Of a DNA stretch of 20,654 nucleotides, positions 1-6,602 are shown piece after piece. Source of the stretch: a virus. The position numbers were made by a program, and so were the translations under genes. The stretch spans positions 1 through 20,654 of the IMG/VR virus record IMGVR_UViG_3300042465_002431. One strand, written 5' to 3'. The notes under the pieces are model-generated. The model was not told where the DNA came from, did not search any database, and was given only the letters and a program-made list of their open reading frames with translations. How positions within the stretch are numbered: position 1 is the stretch's first letter; each line of letters starts with the position of its first letter.

Positions 1-351
1 TAACTGCCAGTTGATCTCTTTCTTTGGGTACAGTCCGCAGATAATATCTTTGTCAGCATCAATCATGCGCACAATGTCTTTTGGGTCAAAGCTAATGTCC
101 GCATCAATAAACATCAGGTGCGTAGCGTCTGATTGCATAAAGTCATAAGCCATACCGTTACGGGCACGGGTAATCAAAGACTCATTCATCATGTACGAGT
201 AATACATTTGGATATTGCGTGGTTGAAACGTCTGCACACAGTTAAGAATACCCATGGTGTAACCGCCTACACATAGTCCACCGTACATCGGTGTAGCTAT
301 AAATAACTTAGCGGGTTTCTTTGGTTCGATTGCTTCTACGTTTTCTAACAT
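1..351 (-). CDS. GT-A-type glycosyltransferase, N-terminal part (cut by window start)
   Basis: The frame opens at an ATG at 351 behind an AGGAG ribosome binding site and runs off the window after 117 codons. A beta-strand (KLFIATPMYGG, residues 15-25) is followed by NESLITRARNGMAYDF (56-71), then HLMFIDADISFDP (78-90) with a DxD motif at D83/D85, and IICGLYPKKEINW (103-115). This layout is typical of the GT-A glycosyltransferase-like proteins common in aquatic phages, where the DxD binds a metal and the sugar nucleotide. The sugar and acceptor cannot be told; modification of phage DNA, virion or host surface are all possible. The ribosome binding site overlaps the end of the preceding gene, so it is probably the last visible gene of the same minus-strand transcript. 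Confidence 0.75.
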   Translation of the reverse strand, partial: MLENVEAIEPKKPAKLFIATPMYGGLCVGGYTMGILNCVQTFQPRNIQMYYSYMMNESLITRARNGMAYDFMQSDATHLMFIDADISFDPKDIVRMIDADKDIICGLYPKKEINWQL

Positions 352-360
352 TTAATGCTC

Positions 361-625
361 CTAAAAAAGTGCTTCTTCAAATACAGTTAAATCAATCGGT
401 TTCTTTTTGCAACGTAAAAGTTTGTACGTCCACCCAACTCTCCCGTTTACGATTTGGTTTGCTTCTTCTAGTCTGAAGACCTTTCGCATTAGCTCTTGGT
501 TCTCGTCGTAAATCAGGTACGTATTCAAACTTGTGTTCCTCAAATTTTGGTATGTAGTATTTAGTTTTAGGTAGTAAGCGTAATGCTTCGTCAAGCACCT
601 CAATCACATTTAATTTACTAGCCAC
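361..625 (-). CDS. Small unknown protein, apparently split by a +1 frameshift
   Basis: Two overlapping minus-strand frames cover this stretch. The first opens at a GTG (625) abutting the TAA of the upstream 58-aa gene and encodes a plausible start (MASKLNVIEVLDEALRLLP, then a KFEEHKFEYV stretch). It then degenerates into an arginine-rich tail that stops at 392. The second frame reads plausible protein in the other half (LIYDENQELMRKVFRLEEAN, then GRVGWTYKLL) and ends at TAG 361-363. Joining them near 510-520 by skipping one base gives one protein of about 87 aa. A sequencing indel, a real mutation or a programmed +1 shift would all fit; no classical shift signal is evident. Function unknown. 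If unshifted, the CDS would be 392-625. Confidence 0.5.
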
Positions 626-802
626 TTACGTCTTTCTTGTTCGCTTAATTTTGACAATACCTTCTTCGGGTTCTTTGTTACGGGCTTCGAGCATGACATC
701 TGCCATTTCCCATACTTCCTTCATATCAAACACACTAGCCCTACTTATTAGCCCGTTGACTATAAACATCGCAAAGCAATCCCTTAAGTCTTCATCATTC
801 AT
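626..802 (-). CDS. Small unknown protein, 58 aa
   Basis: The ATG at 802 lies directly after the TAA (803-805) of the DNA polymerase gene, and the frame runs 58 codons to a TAA at 626-628, which abuts the GTG of the next gene. The product begins MNDEDLRDCFAMFIVNG and ends in a basic tail (KIKRTRKT). It has an acidic, helical body (MKEVWEMADVMLEARNKEPEE) and no recognisable family. The seamless start-stop spacing on both sides is the main evidence that it is a real, translationally coupled gene. Confidence 0.6.
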   Translation of the reverse strand: MNDEDLRDCFAMFIVNGLISRASVFDMKEVWEMADVMLEARNKEPEEGIVKIKRTRKT

Positions 803-2626
803 TTAGCACTCTCCATATGATTTACCTACACCCGATTCACAACTAAGCGGAAGTGTCTGCGCCCATGCAGGTCTAGTTTTCATGCACTCTTCCACATACT
901 GTTGAGCCTCTAGGACTTCTTCTTTTGGTGCGAGACAAGCTACCGCATCATGCACCGTCAACACTACCTTGTATCGTTTACCGATAAGTAGCATCTGCTC
1001 TGCAATAACGCATCTTGCAACTGCTTGGCATAAGTTCTCTACAACCTTGCCACCATAAATTTTAACTGCACCCTTGCGGGTTTTGTATTGATACTGCACT
1101 TTACCCTCAGTATCATATACCCTTTCAAGACCATCATACCTTTGCCATAGACCACTTGGCAATAGAAACCCACCCTCAATCGGATCAAACTTAACTGCAT
1201 CGACCGCACCAAATGTTGAAGCTTTCTTGTCGACTATTGCTTCGACACACTTTTGTGCTTGCTTCCACAGTTCAGGTATTTTGTCATAAGTTTTTCGGTA
1301 GACTTGGATAATACGGTTTGCTTCATCTGCTTCAATTTCCACACCGAAAGTCTTGAGTTGGACTTGGAATTTCTGCGCCCCCATGCCATAACCAGCGCCG
1401 AGAATTGTCGTCTTGCCGACGAAGCGTTCGTCCTTCGATATTTTTTCCACATCCTTGCCATATATAGCCGATGCCATGATCTTGTATACATCTTCACCCT
1501 TATCAAAAGCGTCTACTAAATCACTCTGCCCCGATAACCAAGCAACGGTGCGAGCCTCAATCTGTGACGAGTCGCAGTCAATCATCATGTACCCATCAGG
1601 CGCACGTATAGACTTCTTTAGCTTGCCTGCGTTGTTACCCCGACTGGGTAGGTTCTGCAAGTTAATCTTGTCATCGCCACCCCACCGACCAGTATGCGCC
1701 GCATAGTATTTAATAGGCACGGGCAACAAGCCACGGGTAGAGATGTCGATAAACCTCTGCGTTCTCGTCTCCTCCAAAGTTGTTTTGTTACCTAGCCTTG
1801 CGGACACCAGAGCCTGTACACGTGGATCAGTATGCTCTAACAAAGCCTTGAACTCCTCGTCGGTCTTGGCAAATGCCCATGCTTCCTTACCTGTCCTAGC
1901 ACTAATCTTGGTAGGAGGCACGACACCCAAAGCCTTTAGTAACTCAGCAAACCGATCACTACTCATCAGGTCGTCAATGTCAGCCTGTGCGGAATCAAGC
2001 AGTTTAGCCTTGAGGTTCTTGACGTTCTCCAAGTGTTCTTCCAACATAGTCTTATCTAAGACTAACGACGGTTGTATAAACATCTTTAGCGTTGTATCTA
2101 TAACCTTCAACTCCTTTGTTGGGAAAGTTTTTGCTAGTATCTTAAAAATATCGTAGGTTATTGCCACGTCGTTGATACAGTACTTGCCATACAGGTCTAG
2201 GTCTACATCGTAGAAGTCTGTGCGCCGTTTACCCTCGGCACGAATGACCTCATCTCCCTTTGCCCCAACTTGATAGCGTTCAGCCAAAACCTTGAGACTG
2301 CCACCCGCATCTACTCCATGGATAGCACGAGCCATACACAAGGTATCAAGATAGCCTTTTGGTTTAATACCAAAGTGCCAATTCAGAATTGCCCCATCGA
2401 ACTGCATGTTGTGTGCCAAAGCCAAAGCGTTGTCCCAATCAAACTTCTTTAGGAAAGCACGAGTATCAGCTTGGGTCCCACTAAACCATTCAGGTTGTTC
2501 GTTATCTACCGCAACGGCAACACCAATCACTTCGAATCGGTCGTCACGAATGTACTCCTCGGTCGTCAGCTTAGTTAAGCTAAACGCTTTGTCGTAGTAG
2601 GTCTCAAAGTCTAGGGTAATAATCAT
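803..2626 (-). CDS. DNA polymerase I-type (family A) replicative polymerase with 3'-5' exonuclease
   Basis: This 607-aa protein copies the phage genome. The N-terminal DEDDy proofreading domain is intact: Exo I DFET (D6, E8), Exo II HNMQFDG (D77) and Exo III YCIND (Y149, D153). The polymerase domain has TGRW (312-315), motif A DSSQIEAR (D352, E357), motif B R401-FVG-K405-TTILGAGYG and motif C VHDA (H559, D560). There is no 5'-3' exonuclease domain, as usual for phage family A enzymes. Two positions stand out. Leu409 aligns with E. coli Phe762, a residue whose Phe/Tyr/Leu state has been linked to phage lifestyle in virioplankton surveys. Ala561 replaces the usual Glu of HDE. The start ATG overlaps the upstream stop (ATGA), so translation is probably coupled. 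No helicase or primase was recognised in this window. Confidence 0.95.
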   Translation of the reverse strand: MIITLDFETYYDKAFSLTKLTTEEYIRDDRFEVIGVAVAVDNEQPEWFSGTQADTRAFLKKFDWDNALALAHNMQFDGAILNWHFGIKPKGYLDTLCMARAIHGVDAGGSLKVLAERYQVGAKGDEVIRAEGKRRTDFYDVDLDLYGKYCINDVAITYDIFKILAKTFPTKELKVIDTTLKMFIQPSLVLDKTMLEEHLENVKNLKAKLLDSAQADIDDLMSSDRFAELLKALGVVPPTKISARTGKEAWAFAKTDEEFKALLEHTDPRVQALVSARLGNKTTLEETRTQRFIDISTRGLLPVPIKYYAAHTGRWGGDDKINLQNLPSRGNNAGKLKKSIRAPDGYMMIDCDSSQIEARTVAWLSGQSDLVDAFDKGEDVYKIMASAIYGKDVEKISKDERFVGKTTILGAGYGMGAQKFQVQLKTFGVEIEADEANRIIQVYRKTYDKIPELWKQAQKCVEAIVDKKASTFGAVDAVKFDPIEGGFLLPSGLWQRYDGLERVYDTEGKVQYQYKTRKGAVKIYGGKVVENLCQAVARCVIAEQMLLIGKRYKVVLTVHDAVACLAPKEEVLEAQQYVEECMKTRPAWAQTLPLSCESGVGKSYGEC

Positions 2627-3087
2627 CTAGGGATAGCCTTATTTTTCTTAATTTCCTGTACTTTTGCTTTTTTGTACGCTTCCACATTATCAATAACATA
2701 TCGTTTTTCTCGCTCTGTTAGATGTCCTATGGGTTGTGGAAGGGTTGTTGTTAGTGATCCGCCAACATAAGATGAGTTGCTTGTTGAATAGCTTGTTTCC
2801 CATAGTTCTTGTTGTTTTACTGAGTCATCCGCAAGGCGACGCAATACGTCAGCCGTAAAGTTTTCTCTACGCACGTCTTCCAACTTCTCGTATAGCGCAT
2901 TGACCTCGGGGGTAGTTAGGAATGGTAACGGCGCATCCTTTGAGTTCTCTTCGGGAATACTTTTACGAGCGTGTACCGCACCTATAATGTCGCCCCATTT
3001 ACCCGTATAGTCATCAAACTCCTCGGGGTTGGTATCCATGCGATCAAGCAGAATTTGTACTCCTTGATTCATCACATCTTTGTTCAT
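2623..3087 (-). CDS. Unknown phage protein, 154 aa, upstream of DNA polymerase
   Basis: The ATG at 3087 overlaps the previous stop (TAATG) and the TGA overlaps the polymerase start (ATGA), so the gene is embedded in a coupled operon with the replicative polymerase. The protein is hydrophilic and mostly helical. An acidic N-terminal half (PEEFDDYTGKWGDIIGAVHA, 21-40) is followed by a charged helix (YEKLEDVRRENFTADVLRRL), a Ser/Thr-rich stretch (YSTSNSSYVGGSLTTT) and a basic C-terminal helix ending EIKKNKAIPR. No catalytic motif or transmembrane segment is visible. Its position suggests a role near replication, but that is inference only. Confidence 0.8.
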   Translation of the reverse strand: MNKDVMNQGVQILLDRMDTNPEEFDDYTGKWGDIIGAVHARKSIPEENSKDAPLPFLTTPEVNALYEKLEDVRRENFTADVLRRLADDSVKQQELWETSYSTSNSSYVGGSLTTTLPQPIGHLTEREKRYVIDNVEAYKKAKVQEIKKNKAIPR

Positions 3088-3377
3088 TACGCTTCTCCTA
3101 AATACTTGACTAACTCTTTGAACTTAACACCTTCCTTCAACAACTTCACACGTCCGTCGGTTGGGGATGGCTCAAGCTTGAGTAGTTTTCTTTTGGTTAA
3201 ATTTTTAATGTGCTTAAACGTAGTCATGGGCGACTTTTGCTCAAACCCATCGGAGAAAGCCATGATAGTAACCTCACCTTTACGCACAATCTCATCAAGG
3301 ATAATTAACTCCACAGGCTCAAGCCCAAACTTGTCCTTCGTTCCTCTTAGCTTTGCCACAAATTTATCGAACTTCAT
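3087..3377 (-). CDS. MarR-like winged-helix DNA-binding protein
   Basis: This 96-aa protein has a compact winged-helix pattern: helix (PVELIILDEIVRKGEVTIMA, 21-40), a probable recognition helix (SPMTTFKHIKNLTKRKLLKL, 49-68), and a wing with the MarR-like signature DGRVKLLKEG (74-83). It is shorter than typical MarR proteins (about 140 aa), so it would hold little more than the DNA-binding core. It could be a phage transcription regulator or a structural-type wHTH. The start and stop overlap the neighbours (ATGA and TAATG), placing it in the polymerase operon. The family call rests on pattern only. Confidence 0.65.
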   Translation of the reverse strand: MKFDKFVAKLRGTKDKFGLEPVELIILDEIVRKGEVTIMAFSDGFEQKSPMTTFKHIKNLTKRKLLKLEPSPTDGRVKLLKEGVKFKELVKYLGEA

Positions 3378-3598
3378 TTACCTCTCCTTAATGCGTAGTA
3401 GTTGTATCTATCTTGTTTGTACCGCACGTATATCTTTCCTTCTTTAGTCAGCACGCTAATGTAGTACCGAGCTTGCCGTATGCGAACCCGCATTAACTTG
3501 GCAACATCTTTTACATTGACGGCATACTTACCACCCAGCACCCGAATCAACCGCAACTTCTTGCCGTTACTCGGCTTGGACTTGGGTCGGGTCTTCAT
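3374..3598 (-). CDS. Small basic protein with HTH-like helices
   Basis: The chosen start is the ATG at 3598 (MKTRPKSKPSNGKKLRLIRV), which has a GAAAG ribosome binding site five bases upstream; a TTG at 3610 would add four residues. The start lies 32 bases inside the end of the DUF6378-type gene, an unusually long overlap for this operon. The 74-aa product is strongly basic. An HTH-like segment (VNVKDVAKLMRVRIRQARYY) is followed by a wing-like strand (EGKIYVRYKQDRYNYYAL). This suggests nucleic-acid binding, perhaps transcriptional regulation. Family not recognised. Confidence 0.7.
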   Translation of the reverse strand: MKTRPKSKPSNGKKLRLIRVLGGKYAVNVKDVAKLMRVRIRQARYYISVLTKEGKIYVRYKQDRYNYYALRRGK

Positions 3599-3866
3599 CA
3601 CATCTTTCAATTAAAGCAGCATATCCACAGATGTCCACCACAGAATCACGATGGTCAGGGTTATTCGCCAACCTAGCAGTCTTGAGTAGAATCATCATCG
3701 AGGCAACATCTTTAGCGTTAAGTTCACCACCACTTGTGCGTGCCTCAAGAAAAGCGTTCCACATCTTCGCAATCGTCTTTAGGTTCTTTGCAGGATGTCC
3801 ATAGGTCTTCTCCCGATCACCATAGATAATGGTGTGGGCTTCTTTTAATACAGTTTTTTCACTCAT
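3567..3866 (-). CDS. DUF6378-type phage protein
   Basis: This 99-aa protein matches, from memory, the pattern of the DUF6378 family of phage proteins: VLKEAHTIIYGDREKTYGHP (6-25), a central helix (NLKTIAKMWNAFLEA), then LNAKDVASMMILLKTARL (49-66) and the signature DHRDSVVDICGYAALIE (71-87). The function of that family is not established. The all-helical acidic fold and the conserved GDR-YG-P and HRDS-D-GY residues suggest an active or ligand-binding site. The ATG overlaps the upstream TGA (ATGA), and the 3' end is overlapped by the next gene. It lies between the nuclease and polymerase genes, in a nucleic-acid metabolism setting. Confidence 0.75.
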   Translation of the reverse strand: MSEKTVLKEAHTIIYGDREKTYGHPAKNLKTIAKMWNAFLEARTSGGELNAKDVASMMILLKTARLANNPDHRDSVVDICGYAALIERCDEDPTQVQAE

Positions 3867-4156
3867 TTCTCTTGCGCCTTTCTTAGTATTGCTTTAGCAA
3901 ATTCATAAACTCCAGCATCAACGATAACCCCATGTTCTTGAGCAATCTTGTTTATTTCCTCATTTGTTAGTGTCTTTGCTTTTAACGCTTCTATTTCAGC
4001 TTGCAGTATTTGTAGCTGGTGTCTCAACATCGCCTCGGTATTTTCTTTATCTTGTTGCATCCACCCCGCAAACGGAATTGGTATGCCACCCGAATACTCA
4101 TCTTCTTCGATTTTCCTTCTAGCGTTTTCCAAATCCTCAGTTGTCCACGTCGTCAT
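3863..4156 (-). CDS. Unknown phage protein with coiled coil, 97 aa
   Basis: The ATG and TGA both overlap neighbours (ATGA at each end), which supports a coupled gene. Residues 36-62 (DKENTEAMLRHQLQILQAEI and onward) form a likely coiled coil, suggesting oligomerisation. The C-terminal part (LTNEEINKIAQEHG, then GVYEFAKAILRKAQ) resembles a small helical module often found at the ends of otherwise unrelated phage proteins. No enzyme motif is visible. Function unknown. Confidence 0.75.
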   Translation of the reverse strand: MTTWTTEDLENARRKIEEDEYSGGIPIPFAGWMQQDKENTEAMLRHQLQILQAEIEALKAKTLTNEEINKIAQEHGVIVDAGVYEFAKAILRKAQEK

Positions 4157-4455
4157 CCCCTACCCTCCTCATCAAAAGACGCAAGATACTGCTCTAGTTC
4201 ATGTATGTTTTCTTCGTTAATAACCATCGTTACCCCACCGTTTTTGCGGATCAGGCTCAGTTCTCTCTCCTGCAAAGTAGTTGTTGTGCCTTTCCCTGCC
4301 TTACACTCGATGGCAACAAACTGAGAATTAAAACAAGCAATGATGTCAGGCACACCCGACCGCCCGTAGCCATGCGTAGCGGGCATAAAGTTATACACCC
4401 CATACTCCGCTAGGACTTTACGGACTTTGTCTTTGACCTTTTTCTCAGGGGTCAT
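4153..4455 (-). CDS. VRR-NUC domain nuclease
   Basis: This is a stand-alone 100-aa nuclease of the PD-(D/E)xK superfamily. The core runs from THGYGRSGVPDIIACFN (27-43), with catalytic D37, to FVAIECKAGKGTTTTLQE (46-63), giving the E50-x-K52 pair and Q62. This is the pattern of VRR-NUC proteins, which in phages act as single-domain structure-specific nucleases such as Holliday-junction resolvase-like enzymes. All key residues are present, so it should be active. It likely resolves or trims branched DNA in replication or before packaging. It overlaps both neighbours by ATGA and sits in the polymerase operon. Confidence 0.88.
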   Translation of the reverse strand: MTPEKKVKDKVRKVLAEYGVYNFMPATHGYGRSGVPDIIACFNSQFVAIECKAGKGTTTTLQERELSLIRKNGGVTMVINEENIHELEQYLASFDEEGRG

Positions 4456-4805
4456 TTGAATAACTGTTCGATCTTGGACTCGAGATATTGGATAACCGCA
4501 ACGTTACCCCTACTCTTAACCTCTAACTCGTGGTATGCCTGTTTCCAATACATAGCCAAGCGTTGCATCTCAGCCATGTCTGTCTCTAACCGCTTAATCG
4601 TATCTGTTGGTTTAATATGCACACGTTTGGCTTTAGTTGATTTATTAACAGGTGTTAACTTTTTCTTCGAGTTTGTCTTAATGTAATTGCGGATTGCATA
4701 CACTTGGCTACTTGATAGCCCTGTCTTTTCACAAATCTCCTTAACGGATATATTTTTATTTGCATCCATCAACGCTTTTACTGTGTTTACTTTTGTATTT
4801 TTCAT
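4452..4805 (-). CDS. HTH protein with C-terminal helical tail
   Basis: The 117-aa product has an N-terminal helix-turn-helix (ISVKEICEKTGLSSSQVYAI, 19-38), a basic linker (KKKLTPVNKSTKAKRVHIKP), and a helical tail (65-117) likely to dimerise. It may be a DNA-binding regulator or a small-terminase-like HTH protein. The start ATG follows an AAGAAAGAG site. Codons 50-54 coincide with a perfect copy of the palindrome TTAACAGGTGTTAA (4645-4658) that recurs ahead of other minus-strand genes. That makes this protein one candidate binder or self-regulator, which is an inference. It begins a run of ATGA-coupled genes that reaches the polymerase. Confidence 0.7.
   Translation of the reverse strand: MKNTKVNTVKALMDANKNISVKEICEKTGLSSSQVYAIRNYIKTNSKKKLTPVNKSTKAKRVHIKPTDTIKRLETDMAEMQRLAMYWKQAYHELEVKSRGNVAVIQYLESKIEQLFK
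4645..4658 (+). promoter_or_regulatory. Palindrome TTAACAGGTGTTAA (copy inside HTH gene)
   Basis: This is a 14-bp perfect inverted repeat with a two-base centre, flanked by a TTTA tract as in the other copies. It lies in the coding region of the HTH gene and faces the other way from the gene-leading copies. It may be an operator or a chance match; the perfect symmetry favours a site. Confidence 0.4.
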
Positions 4806-4829
4806 AGCACTCTTTCTTTATGGTTAAAT

Positions 4830-5105
4830 TTATGCGTTTGGTAACGCACGTATTTGTTGGTATTCATCTATATTTAAATAGACTGTGTACAAATTACTTC
4901 CGATCTGCCTACCAACATCTGCAATAACGGGTTCGGCAGAGTTATCAGCCACACGTAGCAACGCAAGACGTTCCAATATGAAGCTTGGAATCATGTCAGG
5001 TTTAATTAACTTAACCTCACAAGTCTTGTTGTTGTTTAATGTTGCTAGATTAACTACACCTATACTACCTGTGCACACACTTAGTGTATATGGCTTCTTC
5101 TTCAC
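4830..5105 (-). CDS. Unknown protein, 91 aa, first gene behind its own promoter
   Basis: The start is a GTG at 5105 behind AGGA. An ATG two bases upstream is followed at once by TGA, so it cannot be used. The product (MKKKPYTLSVCTGSIGVVNL...) looks like a small beta-rich protein with a middle helix (PDMIPSFILERLALLRVADN) and ends EYQQIRALPNA. No family recognised. It is preceded by a 67-base AT-rich gap holding a good sigma70-type promoter, and followed after 24 bases by the HTH gene. It probably leads the transcript running through the nuclease and polymerase genes. Confidence 0.7.
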   Translation of the reverse strand: MKKKPYTLSVCTGSIGVVNLATLNNNKTCEVKLIKPDMIPSFILERLALLRVADNSAEPVIADVGRQIGSNLYTVYLNIDEYQQIRALPNA

Positions 5106-5118
5106 ATTTTTCCTATAA

Positions 5119-5163
5119 AGTATACCACATTCTTAATGTATATAACAATTATAGAATTGTCAA
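5119..5163 (-). promoter_or_regulatory. Sigma70-type promoter for the polymerase-side operon
   Basis: On the minus strand TTGACA (5163-5158) is followed after 17 bases by TACATT (5140-5135). A second option is TTGTTA with an 18-base spacer to TATACT (5124-5119), preceded by an extended TGG. The first would start RNA about 20 bases before the GTG at 5105. The second would leave almost no leader, so the first is preferred. The gap is very AT-rich and holds no gene. Confidence 0.55.
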
Positions 5164-5172
5164 GTAAATATT

Positions 5173-5982
5173 TTATTGGGAAAAACCCTCGATCCAAAAC
5201 TCAGTATCGGAAGACTTGTAACCTACATCAGGCACATGTGTGTTTTTATCCATCATCTTAAGCAGACCAACTTGTTGTTGGATGAACGCAGGTGCCGCCG
5301 CCAGTGTTTCGTGTGTAGTAGCACCCATTTCCAAATTGGATTGTTTCATCAACACCGCAACAGTCACCGACTCATCAGGGGCAATATACACATGCACTCT
5401 TGGGAACTCTGTGTCTTTTGTCTTCATAAACTTCTCAAGAGCAGGGAATCCTTCGTGCATTAGCTCTTTAACCGCATTGGTCTTAGGCTCATACCCCAAC
5501 ATCTTCATATGCATGACTTCTTCATATAGCACCTCCAAATCATCTAACTTGTAACCACGAGCCTTCCACATGGCTTTTTCTTTGTGAGTGTTAAAAGCTT
5601 CTTTGGCATTACTTAGGGTTCGACTCGCAACTTCTTGCGCTGTGTAGGGCTTGAGATAGTCCTTCATATACTTCAATACTTTGCGTATGTCCTGTGTCTT
5701 GCGAGTATGGTAATCGGTATTGTGCATGTTGTATTTCTCGTTCTGAATCAACCGACTCTCAACCACAATCTTGTCGCCGTCTGAATAAACTGACCCAATA
5801 CTGTTACGCACGCTTGCTGACGCATTTGGCGATACAGGGAATCGACTGTCCACAAACGCTACGAACTCAGAGTTAATCACCCTGATCTCAACAGGAAAGC
5901 GACTGATCTGTGTTCGCCTAAAGTCTGTCAATAACTGCACATACCTTGGGGTAAGTTTCTCTACATCATTAAGTACTAGCAT
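5173..5982 (-). CDS. Unknown phage protein, 269 aa
   Basis: The ATG at 5982 lies behind AGGAG at a good distance and overlaps the end of the upstream gene by 14 bases. The N-terminal third is beta-rich (RFPVEIRVINSEFVAFVDSR, 28-47). A basic helical centre follows (TRKTQDIRKVLKYMKDYLKP, then TLSNAKEAFNTHKEKAMWKA), then a beta stretch (FPRVHVYIAPDESVTVAVLM). There are no transmembrane segments and no motif I recognise. It is the last gene before a 67-base gap with a promoter, so it may end one transcription unit, although no hairpin terminator is visible. Confidence 0.75.
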   Translation of the reverse strand: MLVLNDVEKLTPRYVQLLTDFRRTQISRFPVEIRVINSEFVAFVDSRFPVSPNASASVRNSIGSVYSDGDKIVVESRLIQNEKYNMHNTDYHTRKTQDIRKVLKYMKDYLKPYTAQEVASRTLSNAKEAFNTHKEKAMWKARGYKLDDLEVLYEEVMHMKMLGYEPKTNAVKELMHEGFPALEKFMKTKDTEFPRVHVYIAPDESVTVAVLMKQSNLEMGATTHETLAAAPAFIQQQVGLLKMMDKNTHVPDVGYKSSDTEFWIEGFSQ

Positions 5983-6370
5983 CTTCTTTCTCCTCTTCTA
6001 TTAACTTCTTTGCGTATGTTGAATCAAACCCAACTTCTAGGTGACGCACCACGTATGGGTAATCCAAATCCCAACCGCCCTCACCAAATGCTTCTTCGAT
6101 TAGGTCATCTACGTTCTCGCCCACCCTAGCAAACCGACACGCAAAGTCGGGGTCATACTTCTCAGCCATGTTCATCAGATCGCCGAACGTTTTTTCCGAA
6201 TCGGGATACCACTTCCAATGATGATGGTGAAAGTGCAACAAGTCTTCGCTCAACCACATACAGTCCAACATTTCCTTAAGCACCTCATCATCCTTCAACT
6301 TCATTAGTGCTACAAACTGCTCAGGGTCTTTCACCTGCAAACAAAACGATACGTCTGATCTGTAACCCAT
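5969..6370 (-). CDS. MGYRSDV-type conserved phage protein
   Basis: The 133-aa product starts MGYRSDVSFCLQVKDPEQFV, the start seen in a widespread family of small phage proteins of unknown function. It continues with the family-like pattern of a strand-helix N-terminus, a tryptophan-rich segment (HFHHHHWKWYPDSEKTFGDL, 47-66) and an acidic C-terminus. The four-histidine run and nearby aromatics might bind metal, but that is speculative. The ATG is preceded by GGAGG and abuts the TAA of the upstream gene. Confidence 0.7.
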   Translation of the reverse strand: MGYRSDVSFCLQVKDPEQFVALMKLKDDEVLKEMLDCMWLSEDLLHFHHHHWKWYPDSEKTFGDLMNMAEKYDPDFACRFARVGENVDDLIEEAFGEGGWDLDYPYVVRHLEVGFDSTYAKKLIEEEKEDAST

Positions 6371-6592
6371 TTAGTCCTCCACTATTTCAATCGTTACGTT
6401 ATAGTCAGGGTCTTCACTTATATACTCTCGATACTCGTACAACAAATCTTCGGTGGTGTAGTGGTTGTACCCCATAAACCCTTCGGCAATAATCAATGTT
6501 AAGTAGTCAGGGTTCATCTCTAAATCGTCAAACATCGACTGACTAAGATGCTCTATCATCTCCCCTCTACTAATCTTTATATGCTCACTCAT
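6371..6592 (-). CDS. Small acidic unknown protein, 73 aa
   Basis: The ATG at 6592 follows AGGAG by seven bases, and the TAA abuts the next gene's ATG. The product is strongly acidic (MIEHLSQSMFDDLEMNPDYL, then YEYREYISEDPDYN and TIEIVED). The pattern is compact and helical with no known motif. Small acidic phage proteins are sometimes DNA mimics or host-enzyme inhibitors, but nothing here shows that directly. Confidence 0.65.
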   Translation of the reverse strand: MSEHIKISRGEMIEHLSQSMFDDLEMNPDYLTLIIAEGFMGYNHYTTEDLLYEYREYISEDPDYNVTIEIVED

Positions 6593-6602
6593 AATCTTCT
6601 CC

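Noticed and set aside
1743-2156. Plus-strand frames opposite the polymerase and other minus-strand genes (also 2971-3447 and 7928-8359)
   Set aside because: They are antisense shadows with Ser- and Leu-rich composition and no ribosome binding sites.
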